From contig JAXLYE010000003.1 of the NCBI GenBank assembly GCA_046351595.1, forward strand, positions 806,001 to 870,000: DNA of 64,000 bases, read 5' to 3'. The notes under the pieces were generated by a model that worked only from the letters and a program-made list of their open reading frames with translations, was not told the DNA's origin and made no database searches. The position numbers were made by a program, and so were the translations under genes. Within the stretch, counting starts at the first letter, position 1, and each line of letters begins with the position of its first letter. The stretch comes from JAXLYE01 sp046351595. GTDB lineage: Bacteria; Myxococcota_A; Polyangia; Palsa-1104; JAEUJZ01. This document shows positions 17,973-26,453 of this stretch, piece by piece.

Positions 17973-19545
17973 ACGCGCCTCCGAGCGCGGCCGAGAGCAC
18001 GGGCTGCAGGGCCAGCGCTGCGGTCCCGGTCCCGCTGGCCGCGCGCCCGACGAGCGCCGAGGCGCTGAGGTTGAGCGTCGCGGACACCCGCTTTCCGAGC
18101 GCCACCGCAAGCTGCAGCCGCGCGCGCGGTCCGATGCTAGAGCCGGTGCGCACCTCGGTGGTGGCAATGCCTGCTCCGGCCGCGCGCGCGGCCTCGACGC
18201 GCTGCAGCACCTGCCACGTGTGGCGCAGCTCCGGCCCCATCAAGAAGCGGAACGTCGCGCGCTTCCAGAACCCGCGCACGCCGATCAGGGGGGCTCCGAC
18301 CAGGCTGCGCTGGTCACCGCGGAACGCGGGCGTGGCGAGGCCGCCCTGCACGTAGGCCGCCTCCAGCTCGAGATCCAGCGCGCCGCGCGCCCAGCCCGCG
18401 GCCACGCCGGCCCACAGCGACCAGGGCGCCGCCGCTCCCGGGGCCGCCTCGAGGCCGATGCGCGGCTCGAGGCGCGCGGCGTGCAGCTCGAGGCGCCCTC
18501 CCTTGCGCGCCAGCTCCTCGCGGCTGACGGCGCGGAAGTCCGCGGCCGCGAGCCGGGTGGTGCCGCCCCAGGGCAGGTCGATCTGCGCGACGCGGTGGCG
18601 GTCCCCGCGCCGCTCCGAGATCAGGTAGCGCCCGGCGGGCAGCCCGAGCTTCCGCGGCCCGTCGGGCCCGAGCTCCGCGATCACCGAAGCGCTCGGCCAC
18701 AGGAACACCAGATACCGGTCGCCGCCCCGGGGCAGCTCGATGGTCGCCGAGGCGAGCCGCGGTCGCGAGAGTACGAGCTCGCCGGAGCCGGCCAGATCGA
18801 TGCGCATCGCCGGGTGCTGGGCGAACAGCTCGCCGCTGGTGGCGAGCATCGTGCGCCGGTAGACGTGCGCATAGAGCTCACCGAGGGTGACGGCGCCGTC
18901 GCCGTCCAGATCGGCGCCGCCGCGCAGCGCCGACAGGACGTAGTGGGTGAACACGGCGCCGCTGAGCTGATCGGACTCCGCCGCCACCTCGCCGATCGAG
19001 GAGGCCCACAGCTCCACTTCGCCGCGCTGGGCCTCGGCGCCGGTGCTGAGCCGGAACTCCGGGCCGCGGTGGACGCCCTTTGCGTGCCCGGCCAGCCGGC
19101 AGGCATCGATCAGCGTGAGCCGCAGCTCGGACGGGATCCGCCGCAGCTCCAGGGTCAGGTCGCGATAGCTGAGGTGGCCCCTGGGCAGGTGCAGCGACTC
19201 TCCATCCCCGTGTCCGGAGAAGTAGAAGAGCAGCACGACGCGGCCGCCGCTGCGGGTAAGCTCCGCGGCGCGGCCACGTGCCTCGGTGATGAGCCGGAGG
19301 ACATCGGTCGGTCCGCCGCCGATGAGCAGCATCGCCCGCTCGGGCGCGACGCCGCCGAGCTCGATGAGCAGCTCGCGCATCGCGCGCACGTCCGACTCGG
19401 CGTAGCGCAGCGGCTCGTCGTTGCCGTCTCCCAGGTTGGCGCCGACCAGGATCGCGATGCGCGTCTCGGCCGGCTCCGCGGCGGCGGTGCGAGTCCGCAG
19501 CGCGAGCGCGAACAGCGCGCACAGAAGGAGGGTCGCCGCTCTCAT
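17962..19545 (-). CDS. Caspase-family (peptidase C14) protein with signal peptide and C-terminal beta-rich domain
   Basis: 527 residues from ATG 19545, with an ATGA overlap to the anti-sigma gene. A signal peptide (LLLCALFALALRTRTAAAEP) suggests export. The caspase fold shows the catalytic His in FYFSGHGDG (H112) and Cys in LIDACRLAG (C149). An EF-hand-like calcium loop, DLDGDGAVTLGE, spans 212-223. The second half has an N-terminal beta-rich region and a C-terminal stretch of alternating hydrophobic residues ending in AYAF, resembling an outer-membrane barrel or autotransporter-like end. Such sigma/anti-sigma/caspase operons recur in myxobacteria, and a regulated-proteolysis or cell-death role is often proposed. 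Substrate unknown. Confidence 0.85.
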   Translation of the reverse strand: MRAATLLLCALFALALRTRTAAAEPAETRIAILVGANLGDGNDEPLRYAESDVRAMRELLIELGGVAPERAMLLIGGGPTDVLRLITEARGRAAELTRSGGRVVLLFYFSGHGDGESLHLPRGHLSYRDLTLELRRIPSELRLTLIDACRLAGHAKGVHRGPEFRLSTGAEAQRGEVELWASSIGEVAAESDQLSGAVFTHYVLSALRGGADLDGDGAVTLGELYAHVYRRTMLATSGELFAQHPAMRIDLAGSGELVLSRPRLASATIELPRGGDRYLVFLWPSASVIAELGPDGPRKLGLPAGRYLISERRGDRHRVAQIDLPWGGTTRLAAADFRAVSREELARKGGRLELHAARLEPRIGLEAAPGAAAPWSLWAGVAAGWARGALDLELEAAYVQGGLATPAFRGDQRSLVGAPLIGVRGFWKRATFRFLMGPELRHTWQVLQRVEAARAAGAGIATTEVRTGSSIGPRARLQLAVALGKRVSATLNLSASALVGRAASGTGTAALALQPVLSAALGGAYAF

Positions 19546-20243
19546 TCGCAGCGCAGCCGCTCGGACCGGGCGCCGTCGGGGAGCCAGGGCGGCGGCGCTC
19601 CGTCCGTCAGCGCGACGCCGCCGCGGACCCTGGCGCGCAGCGCGGCCGCGGCCTGCGCAGAAGCGCCCTGACCGGTCGCGAGCACGATCCAGCCGTCGAC
19701 GCACGGGGCGTCCACGGTGACGCTGTTGGGCAGCGCGTGCTCGCCGGCCGGTAGGTCCTGCGGGCCGTCGAACAGCGCATCGACGCGCCCGTTGGCATCC
19801 ACGAACCACAGCGAGACCGACTCCGCGCGCGGCAGGACGGCGACCACGCGCAGCGTATCTCCGGCGCGGATCCGCAGGTCGGAGCCCAGGCGCGTGACGG
19901 TCCCCTCCCGCTGCCGCTCGACGAAGAAGCCGCCGCCCTTGTAGCGCACCTCCGGCGGGCGCATGACCACCGCCAGCACGGCCGCGGCCCCCAGCAGCGC
20001 CACGACCGCGGCGCTCCGGGTGACCCGCTGCACGGTGCCGCGGCGGCGGCGGGCGGCGACCTGCGCGACGAAGCGGGCGGGCGGCACGGCGGCCAGGCGC
20101 GCGGCTCGCGCCGCCTCCAGATCGGCCAGGACCTTGCGACAGCTGAGACACGACGTGACATGCGCCTGCAGCGCGTCGCGCTCGGGCGGGGCCAGGTCCC
20201 CCACAGAGAATCGCTCGAGCAGGATGGCGGCGGGATGGGTCAT
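19542..20243 (-). CDS. Anti-sigma factor with zinc-finger domain
   Basis: 233 residues from ATG 20243. The N-terminal zinc-binding motif HVTSCLSC (H-x3-C-x2-C) lies at about 28-35 and is typical of ZAS-type anti-sigma factors. One transmembrane helix follows (SAAVVALLGAAAVLAVVM, about 77-94), then an outer domain of about 135 residues. The gene begins 2 bp after the ECF sigma stop and overlaps the caspase start by 4 bp. The expected role is to hold the sigma factor at the membrane until a signal releases it. Confidence 0.88.
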   Translation of the reverse strand: MTHPAAILLERFSVGDLAPPERDALQAHVTSCLSCRKVLADLEAARAARLAAVPPARFVAQVAARRRRGTVQRVTRSAAVVALLGAAAVLAVVMRPPEVRYKGGGFFVERQREGTVTRLGSDLRIRAGDTLRVVAVLPRAESVSLWFVDANGRVDALFDGPQDLPAGEHALPNSVTVDAPCVDGWIVLATGQGASAQAAAALRARVRGGVALTDGAPPPWLPDGARSERLRCE

Positions 20244-20245
20244 CT

Positions 20246-20743
20246 CTAAGCCCCCGGGAGCAGGATGGGCCGCAGCTTGACCGCGTGCTGGCGGAGCTGC
20301 GTCAGCTTCTTGAACACGGTCTGGCGCGACCACCCCGTCTCGCGCGCGATCTCTTCCTGCCCCAGACCGTCGATGTAGTGCAGCACTGCGACCTCCTGCA
20401 GCTTCGGCTCGAACCGGCTGAGGAAGCGCAGCACCACGTCGCGGTCCTCGACCGGCTGGCTGGCGGTGTAGGGCTCGGGCTGCGGCGGCCGATCGAGGAA
20501 CGAGACCTCCTTGCGCGAGCGGCGGCGGGCGAGCTGGTCGAGGCTGCAGCGCGCCGCGACCCGGTACAGCCACCCCAGCTTGGACTCCGCGGCGGCGAAG
20601 CTGGCCTCGTACCGCCACAGCCGCAGGAACACCTCCTGCAATGCATCCTCCGCCGCCATGTCCTCCTGGAGGATGCGACGGCAGCGACCGAGCACCAGGG
20701 CTCCGTAGGTCCGGTATAGCGTGGCGAGTTCCTCGGGCGTCAT
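20246..20743 (-). CDS. ECF-family RNA polymerase sigma factor
   Basis: 165 residues from ATG 20743. Region 2 is clear (AAEDALQEVFLRLWRYEASF and LGWLYRVAARCSLDQLARRRSRK in parts), and region 4 has LHYIDGLGQEEIARETGWSRQTVFKKLTQLRQ, seen as EEIARETGWSRQTV. Regions 1 and 3 are absent, as usual for ECF sigmas. It is the first gene of an operon with its anti-sigma, a caspase and a lipoprotein, and the promoter upstream probably gives autoregulation. Confidence 0.92.
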   Translation of the reverse strand: MTPEELATLYRTYGALVLGRCRRILQEDMAAEDALQEVFLRLWRYEASFAAAESKLGWLYRVAARCSLDQLARRRSRKEVSFLDRPPQPEPYTASQPVEDRDVVLRFLSRFEPKLQEVAVLHYIDGLGQEEIARETGWSRQTVFKKLTQLRQHAVKLRPILLPGA

Positions 20744-20763
20744 GGGCGGTCGATCCGTCAGCC

Positions 20764-20796
20764 ATAAGACCGCGCGAGCGCGGCGTTTTGTAAACC
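20764..20796 (-). promoter_or_regulatory. Predicted autoregulatory ECF promoter of the sigma/anti-sigma/caspase operon
   Basis: GGTTTACA (20789-20796), 17 bases, GGTCTTAT (20764-20771), 21 bp before the sigma start codon. The match to the promoter at 16898-16930 covers both elements, the spacing, the T run upstream and a shared GCGCTCG in the spacer. Confidence 0.7.
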
Positions 20797-20993
20797 TTTG
20801 CCAAAAAATAAAAGCGAAAGGCGGATGCGGGCGCGCACCGCAGGCTGGTCTGCTCGGCCCTCGGCGCCTCAGCCGATGCAAGACATCTGGAGATCGCCCC
20901 GCACACGCCGGCCCCTCTCGAGCTGCGCGGAGTCCGGGCTCCATGCGGTGCGCCAGCTGCGGGTCCGCCGCCGCCGCGCGCTAGACTGCAAAG

Positions 20994-21284
20994 ATGGGCA
21001 TTTACCGTCTCTCCGTCGACGTGCTCGGCCCCTGGGGGATCATGGACATCTCGATCGGGACCGCGGTCGCGGCGGTGACCCTTGTGGTGATGACCGCCGT
21101 GCTGCTGTCGCGCAGCGTGCCGCTGACCCTCGCCGCCTTCACGGTGGCGCCCTTCATGATCGTCAGCAACTGGATCTTCGCCCGCCGCATCGTCGAGCAG
21201 GGCACACACGCGGAGCTCGTCGCCCGCGGCGAGCACTACGTCCGCCTGCGCGGCAATGCGGCAGCGGTCAGCGGCCTTCGCTAG
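20994..21284 (+). pseudogene. Internally deleted remnant of an ABC exporter gene
   Basis: A 96-residue frame that joins two parts of an ABC exporter. The first part (LSVDVLGPWGIMDISIGTAV, then VLLSRSVPLTLAAFTVAPFMIVSNWIFARR) is a transmembrane-domain segment. It runs directly into IVEQGTHAELVARGEHYVRLRG, the extreme C-terminus of the nucleotide-binding domain. Walker A, the signature motif and Walker B are all missing, so a large in-frame deletion is the simplest history. It cannot be a transporter. Confidence 0.75.
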
Positions 21285-22579
21285 CCGCGTGCACCCAAGA
21301 CCCGCAGCGGCAGCGCGGTCAGGCCGCGCACCGACTGCGAGCGCCGCCAGGTGAGCGCCGCGCGCGGCACGGCCAGCTGGAACCCGGTGAAGCGCTGCAA
21401 AAGCGCGCGGAAGGCGACCCGGGCCTCGAGCCGCGCCAGCGGAGCGCCGAGGCAGAAGTGCGGCCCGTAGCCGAACGAGACGTGGCGGTTCGGCTGGCGC
21501 GCGATGTCGAAGCGCTCCGGCTCTTTGAACTGCGCCTCGTCGTGGTTCGCCGAGCCGAGGATCGGGCACACCGCCGCCCCCTTCGGGATGATCACGCCGC
21601 ACAGCTCCGCGTCCTCGCACGCGTAGCGCGGCGCGTTGAGCTGGACCGGGCTCGTATAGCGCAGCATCTCCTCGACCGCGCTCTCCATGAGCTCGGGGTG
21701 CGCGCGCAGGCGCTCGAGCTGCTCGGGGTGCTCGAGCAGCGCGAGCATGCCGTTGCCGATCAGGTTGACCGTCGTCTCATGCCCGGCGAGCAGGATGATC
21801 AGCGTCGAGGCGACGAGCTCGTCGAAGCTCAGCTTGTCGCCGGCCTCCTCGGCCTCGACCAGCGCGCTCAGCAGATCGTCGCCCTTGTGCCGGCGGCGCT
21901 CGGCAATCAGCCCGCGCAGGAAGCGGCCGAGCCGGATCATGTTGGGGACGTTGGTGAGAAGCTCCAGCGGACCGGCGGCCTCCAGATCGAGGATCCCCTT
22001 CATCCAGAGATGGAAGCGGTGCCGGTGGCGCTCGTCGACGCCCATCATGTCGGAGATCACCGCGACCGGCAGCGGCAGCGCGAAGTCGGCGATGAGGTCC
22101 ATGCTCCCCATCGTCTCGCTTGGGCCGCGCGCGCCGATCGCATCGAGCAGCCCGTCCGCGAGCTGCACGATCCGCTGCTCGAGCGCGGCGACGCGCATCG
22201 GCGTGAACGCCTTGTGCGCGAGCGTGCGCAGCCGCCGGTGGTCGCTCCCGTCCTTCATCACCATCGAGTCGGCCATGCCCATCGACAGCCGCGTCTCGAG
22301 CCAGGACACCTTGTGCCCGGCGCTGCGCTTGTCGTTGGCGAAGCGCTCGACGTCCTTGATCAGCGCCATCACGTCGTCGTAGCGCGAGACGTAGAAGCTC
22401 TCGCCACGGCGCCCCTGGTGCAGGCGGATGATCGGCATCTCGCGCCGCAGCTTCGCGTAGAAGGGGTAGGGGTCGCGGCGGAACTCCGGTGTCGCGAAGT
22501 CGAACGACGGCGTCGGTGCGGTGCGCGGGGCGCGGGCCTTCATCATCCCGCTGTCTGTCGTGGGAGCGGTGGCGGTCAT
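21281..22579 (-). CDS. Cytochrome P450
   Basis: 432 residues, class I bacterial type. The heme-binding loop FGYGPHFCLGAPLAR carries the cysteine ligand C376. The I-helix oxygen-binding motif is AGHETT, the K-helix ExxR is EMLRYTSPVQ in context, and RFDIARQPNRHVSFG fits the region before the heme loop. It needs ferredoxin and a reductase from elsewhere; none is adjacent. Transcribed divergently from a TetR regulator, with a promoter and operator in the shared gap, so it is likely TetR-repressed and ligand-induced. Substrate not predictable. Its stop overlaps the ABC remnant. Confidence 0.93.
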   Translation of the reverse strand: MTATAPTTDSGMMKARAPRTAPTPSFDFATPEFRRDPYPFYAKLRREMPIIRLHQGRRGESFYVSRYDDVMALIKDVERFANDKRSAGHKVSWLETRLSMGMADSMVMKDGSDHRRLRTLAHKAFTPMRVAALEQRIVQLADGLLDAIGARGPSETMGSMDLIADFALPLPVAVISDMMGVDERHRHRFHLWMKGILDLEAAGPLELLTNVPNMIRLGRFLRGLIAERRRHKGDDLLSALVEAEEAGDKLSFDELVASTLIILLAGHETTVNLIGNGMLALLEHPEQLERLRAHPELMESAVEEMLRYTSPVQLNAPRYACEDAELCGVIIPKGAAVCPILGSANHDEAQFKEPERFDIARQPNRHVSFGYGPHFCLGAPLARLEARVAFRALLQRFTGFQLAVPRAALTWRRSQSVRGLTALPLRVLGARG

Positions 22580-22667
22580 GGGGCTACCTTGCGCGAGGGA
22601 GGCGGGGTCCGCGGGGTATCATCGCGCCGCCAGTCGAGAATCAGTCAACCGTCAGTCAGCCATACGC

Positions 22668-22696
22668 AGTATATGACACCGGGTGCCATAATGCAA
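22668..22696 (-). promoter_or_regulatory. Predicted sigma-70 promoter of the P450 gene
   Basis: On the minus strand TTGCAT (22691-22696) is followed after 17 bases by TATACT (22668-22673), a good -10. The spacer is almost exactly the TetR-type palindrome. The transcript would start near 22661, leaving a leader of about 80 bases before the P450 ATG. Confidence 0.55.
22672..22690. promoter_or_regulatory. Predicted TetR operator between P450 and its regulator
   Basis: A 19-bp palindrome, TATG-n-CACC-n-GGTG-n-CATA, with every specified base paired. It fills the spacer of the P450 promoter and ends one base before the regulator's chosen ATG, so one dimer site could control both genes. Confidence 0.65.
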
Positions 22697-23329
22697 CGGC
22701 CGAGCAAGCTGGGACGCCCCACCGAGGCGGACACGCAACACATCGCGCAGGTCGCGCTGCGGCTCTTCGAGCACAAGGGCTTCGAGGCCGTCACCATGGA
22801 CGATGTCGCCAGGGCCGCGGCCGTGAGCCGCCGCACCCTGTTCCGCCACTTCCCCTCGAAGGCGGACCTGGTGTGGACCGGCACCGACGAGCTGCTCGGC
22901 ATGCTGAGGTCGCTCGCGGCGCCGCACGAGGGGCGCAAGCTGGCCCTCGGCGCCATCGTGCCCGAGCTCTTCGTCCCGGTGCTGGCGCTGCTCGACGATC
23001 CGGACACGGCGGACTTCGCGCGCCGCCGCCTGATGCTGATCGCGAGAGCGCCCACGCTGCTCAGCCACCCCATGCTGCAGGAGGTCGACGCGCTGCTCGC
23101 CTCGATCCTCGCGGCCGACTCGCTGCCGCGTGGTGCGTCCGCGCCGCTCATCGCGCGCACGCTGGTCGCGGCGGCGTTCGCGGCGCTGAAGTGGTGGGCC
23201 GAGCACGGCGAAGGCCGCAGCGCCCTGCAGACCCTTCTCGGCGCGCTGCAGGGCCTCGCGCTCGCGATGGCGGGAACGGCCGTCGAAGCGCCGGCGCCCG
23301 CCGCGCGCTCGTCGCGGTCTTCGCGGTAG
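22691..23329 (+). CDS. TetR-family transcriptional regulator
   Basis: 212 residues from ATG 22691; ATG 22673 would add six residues but lies inside the operator palindrome. The N-terminal helix-turn-helix is standard: IAQVALRLFEHKGFEAVTMDDVARAAAVSRRTLFRHFPSKADLV, read in parts as GFEAVTMDDVA and VSRRTLFRHFPSK. The C-terminal ligand domain is helical and unspecific, ending in a low-complexity Ala/Pro/Ser/Arg tail. Divergent to the P450 gene. No clear Shine-Dalgarno is visible, so the mRNA may be leaderless or the true start may differ. Confidence 0.88.
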   Translation: MQRPSKLGRPTEADTQHIAQVALRLFEHKGFEAVTMDDVARAAAVSRRTLFRHFPSKADLVWTGTDELLGMLRSLAAPHEGRKLALGAIVPELFVPVLALLDDPDTADFARRRLMLIARAPTLLSHPMLQEVDALLASILAADSLPRGASAPLIARTLVAAAFAALKWWAEHGEGRSALQTLLGALQGLALAMAGTAVEAPAPAARSSRSSR

Positions 23330-23342
23330 CGCGGGCTCCGGC

Positions 23343-26300
23343 TCAGCGGCCCGCGCTCGGATCCCGCAGCGCGCCCTTCGCCGCGGCGTGCGCCTGCAGC
23401 CACGCCTCGAGCTGCGCGCGCTCACACGGCGGCTGCGGCGCGCGCCCGCTGCACGCCGGCAGGTCCGGCCGCGCCGCCTGCGCGAGCTCGAGCGCCCGGC
23501 CGCGCTCGCGCCCCGCTTCCCACAGCGCGCGTGCGAGCGCGAAGCGCACCTGCGCCTTCGCCGCGCTCGCACGCGCCGGCCGTGCGCTGTCCTCCTGCAG
23601 CGCCAGCGCCCGGCTCAGGCGCGGCACCGCCTCCTGCGGCTGGCGCATCTGCAGCAGGCACTCACCGATGCCCAGCAGGTCCGCGGCCGCGGCGCCGGCG
23701 CGCTCGGGCAGCGACTGCTCGTGGATGGCGAGCGCGCGCTGGAAGTAGGGCAGCGCCAGCTCCGGCTCGCCGCGCCGCAGGTGCAGCTGCGCGAGCGGAG
23801 TGATCACCGCGGCGATGTTGTGCGGCTTGCCGCCCTGCGTGCGCTCGGTGATCTGCAGCGCCCGCAGGTACGCCGCCTGCGCCTCGTCGAGCGCGCCCGT
23901 GCCCTCGGCCGCCTCGGCGAGGTTCGAAAGCGTATTGATCAGGCGCGGGTGCTCGGGCCCGAACACCTTCTCGTAGATCGACAGCGCGCGCCGGAAGTGG
24001 TCATACGCCTCGCGCATCTGCCCGCGACCGCCGAGCGCCGCACCGAGCCCGGTGAGCGCCTGCGCGATGTGGACGTCGCTGGGCGGATAGACCTCCTCGT
24101 AGATCTTCAGCGCGCCCTTGTGCAGCTCGATGCCCTCGTCGGTGCGACCGGTGTCGACCAGCAGCCCGCCGAGGTTGGCGCGGCCGATCGCGGCGTTGGG
24201 GTGCCCGGGGCCGGCGAGCTTCTCGACGATCGCGAGCGAGCGGCGGAAGGCGCGCTCGGCCTCGGCATCCTGACCGGCGCGGCGGCAGACCATGCCGATG
24301 CTGGTCAGCGTGCGCGCGACCTCCCAGTGCTCGGGGCCGTAGGCGCTCTCGAACGCGGCCAGGGCCTGCTGCAGCGCCTTGAGCGCCGCCGCCTGATCGC
24401 CCTGCTCGGAGCGGATCATGCCGTCGGTCTGGTACAGCCTCGCGGCGAGCGGCGGCGGGCTGCCGATGCGCGAAAGCGCCGCGTCCGCGTGCTGGCGCAG
24501 CCGCTCGAGCTGCGGGTAGCGCGCCTGCCAGTACCCGACCGAGTACAGGATGTCGAGCCACGTCTCTGCGGCCAGCTCGTCGTCGCGCGCGGCCTCGGCG
24601 GCCCACAGCGCCTGGTAGTACGCGTCCTCGGCGCCCGGGTGGTCGCTGGCGTTCTCGCGCAGGAGCGCCTGGGTGTGCAGCGCGCGCGCGGTCAGCGGCC
24701 GCCAGCCGAGCTCCTGCACCTTGGGCAGGAGCGGCGCAAGCTCGCCCTGCGCCTGCTTGTACTGCCCGGCGCTGCGCAGCGCCCGCACGCGCGCCAGCGC
24801 CGCCTCCAGCTCGGTGATGCGCGCGCGCGCCGCCGGATCGCTCGGCTGCGGCGCGCGCCGCTGCAGCCCGGCGACGTCACCGCAGACCGCGAGCCGCGGC
24901 AGCGATAGCGCGGCGCGCGGCGCGTTCTCGACGATCTGCGCGTCCGCCCCCGCGAACAGCGCGGACAGCGCCGCGAGCTCCTGCCGCCGCTGCTCCAGGC
25001 AGCCGATGCGCAGATCGAGCAGCGCCTCGGACTGCTCGCCGCGCAGCCGCGTCGCCTCGCAGGCCTCGGTGTGCATGGTGACAAAGCCCGCGGCGTAGGC
25101 CGACAGCGAGCGCTCGACCGCGCCCCAGGCGTCGGCCGCGAACGAGCGCCCGGTCTTGCGGAACGCCGCCTCGATCGCGCGCCGCTGCGGCTCGTCCCAG
25201 ACGCCCTTGAGCTTGCGCTCGGCGCCGCGGCAGACCAGGGCCTCGCTGCGCCGCACGTGGTAGCCGCCGAGCGACGCCGCGGCCAGCAGCGACAGCGCGC
25301 CGAGCGCGAGCAGCGTCCGCGAGCGCCGCCGCCGCGGATCGGCATGCAGCGCGCCGAGCAGCGCCTCCATGCTCGGGTAGCGCGCATCGACCTCGCGCGC
25401 CAGCCCGCGCAGCAGCACCGCGCGCAGCCACGACGGGACCGCGCCGCTCGGCGGCGGCCGCACCTGGCCCTGCCGCACGACCTGCGCCAGCTCCGCGAGG
25501 GTCTTGGCGGCAAACGGGCGCTCCTTGTACAGCGCCTCGTACAGCGCGACGCAGAAGCTGAACTGATCGCTGCGGGCGTCCGCGAGCCCGCCGGCAAACT
25601 GCTCCGGCGACATGTACGCGGGCGTCCCGATCGCGACCCCGTGCTGCGTCAGCGACAGCTCCAGCCCCTGGGCCGGCGGCACCCCGGGCCCGCGCTGCTC
25701 GGCATCGAGCAGGTCGTCGGCGTCGCGCACGAGCCGCGCCAGCCCGAAGTCCGTGACCCGCACCTGGCCCTGCTCGCTGATCAGCACGTTCGAGGGCTTG
25801 AAGTCGCGGTGCACGATCCCGACGCTGTGCGCGGCGGCCAGGCCCTTGCCGACCTGCTGGAAGACGGCCAGCACCTCGTCCTGGCTGCGCGGGCGCGCGG
25901 CGCACCACTCCTGCAGCGTCGTGCCCTGCACGAACTCCATCGCCAGAAAGACATTGCCCGCGTGCGTGCCCAGGTCGTGCACCGCGACGACGTTGGGGTG
26001 CGACAGGCGCGCCATGGCCTGCGCCTCGCGCTGCAGGCGCCGCGTCAGCGATTCCGGCGTCCCGGAGTGCTCGCCGTGCGTGCGCGGCAGCCGCAGGAAC
26101 TTCAGCGCCACCTTGCGGTCGAGCGCCGGATCGTAGGCCGCGTAGACCACGCTCATGCCGCCGGAGCCGACGACACCGAGCGTGACATAGCGCCCGACGC
26201 TGGTGCCGCGCGGCAGCGAGTCGGCAGGCGGCTGCGAGGGCGGAGCCTCTCCCGCCAGCGGCCCGCCTTCGCGCGCGGGCAGGGCGCGCGCCGAGGCGGC

Positions 26301-26453
26301 CAGGATCTGCCGGCAGGCCGCGCACTCGGCGATGTGCGCGCGCGCGCCGTCGGCGGCGCCGGGATCGAGCTGGTCATCGAGCAGGGCGGCGATGGTTTCG
26401 TTGCCGAGGCAGCCCGGGTCGCCGGAATCGTGAATGGCCGGTTCGCTATTCAT
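23343..26453 (-). CDS. Ser/Thr protein kinase with N-terminal zinc-finger and C-terminal TPR domain
   Basis: 1036 residues. An anti-sigma-like zinc motif HIAECAAC (H40-x3-C44-x2-C47) opens the protein. The kinase domain (about 88-350) has GSGGMSVVY, K118 in VALKFL, HRDFKPSN (215-222), DFGLA (235-239), GTPAYMSPE and further subdomains. One transmembrane helix follows at about 378-395 (LLALGALSLLAAASLGG). The rest is helical repeats; from about 640 onward they are regular TPRs. The start codon overlaps the stop of the gmx1 sigma gene (ATGA). The architecture suggests a kinase that binds its sigma factor by the zinc motif and senses through the outer TPR part; that link is inferred. Confidence 0.9.
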   Translation of the reverse strand: MNSEPAIHDSGDPGCLGNETIAALLDDQLDPGAADGARAHIAECAACRQILAASARALPAREGGPLAGEAPPSQPPADSLPRGTSVGRYVTLGVVGSGGMSVVYAAYDPALDRKVALKFLRLPRTHGEHSGTPESLTRRLQREAQAMARLSHPNVVAVHDLGTHAGNVFLAMEFVQGTTLQEWCAARPRSQDEVLAVFQQVGKGLAAAHSVGIVHRDFKPSNVLISEQGQVRVTDFGLARLVRDADDLLDAEQRGPGVPPAQGLELSLTQHGVAIGTPAYMSPEQFAGGLADARSDQFSFCVALYEALYKERPFAAKTLAELAQVVRQGQVRPPPSGAVPSWLRAVLLRGLAREVDARYPSMEALLGALHADPRRRRSRTLLALGALSLLAAASLGGYHVRRSEALVCRGAERKLKGVWDEPQRRAIEAAFRKTGRSFAADAWGAVERSLSAYAAGFVTMHTEACEATRLRGEQSEALLDLRIGCLEQRRQELAALSALFAGADAQIVENAPRAALSLPRLAVCGDVAGLQRRAPQPSDPAARARITELEAALARVRALRSAGQYKQAQGELAPLLPKVQELGWRPLTARALHTQALLRENASDHPGAEDAYYQALWAAEAARDDELAAETWLDILYSVGYWQARYPQLERLRQHADAALSRIGSPPPLAARLYQTDGMIRSEQGDQAAALKALQQALAAFESAYGPEHWEVARTLTSIGMVCRRAGQDAEAERAFRRSLAIVEKLAGPGHPNAAIGRANLGGLLVDTGRTDEGIELHKGALKIYEEVYPPSDVHIAQALTGLGAALGGRGQMREAYDHFRRALSIYEKVFGPEHPRLINTLSNLAEAAEGTGALDEAQAAYLRALQITERTQGGKPHNIAAVITPLAQLHLRRGEPELALPYFQRALAIHEQSLPERAGAAAADLLGIGECLLQMRQPQEAVPRLSRALALQEDSARPARASAAKAQVRFALARALWEAGRERGRALELAQAARPDLPACSGRAPQPPCERAQLEAWLQAHAAAKGALRDPSAGR

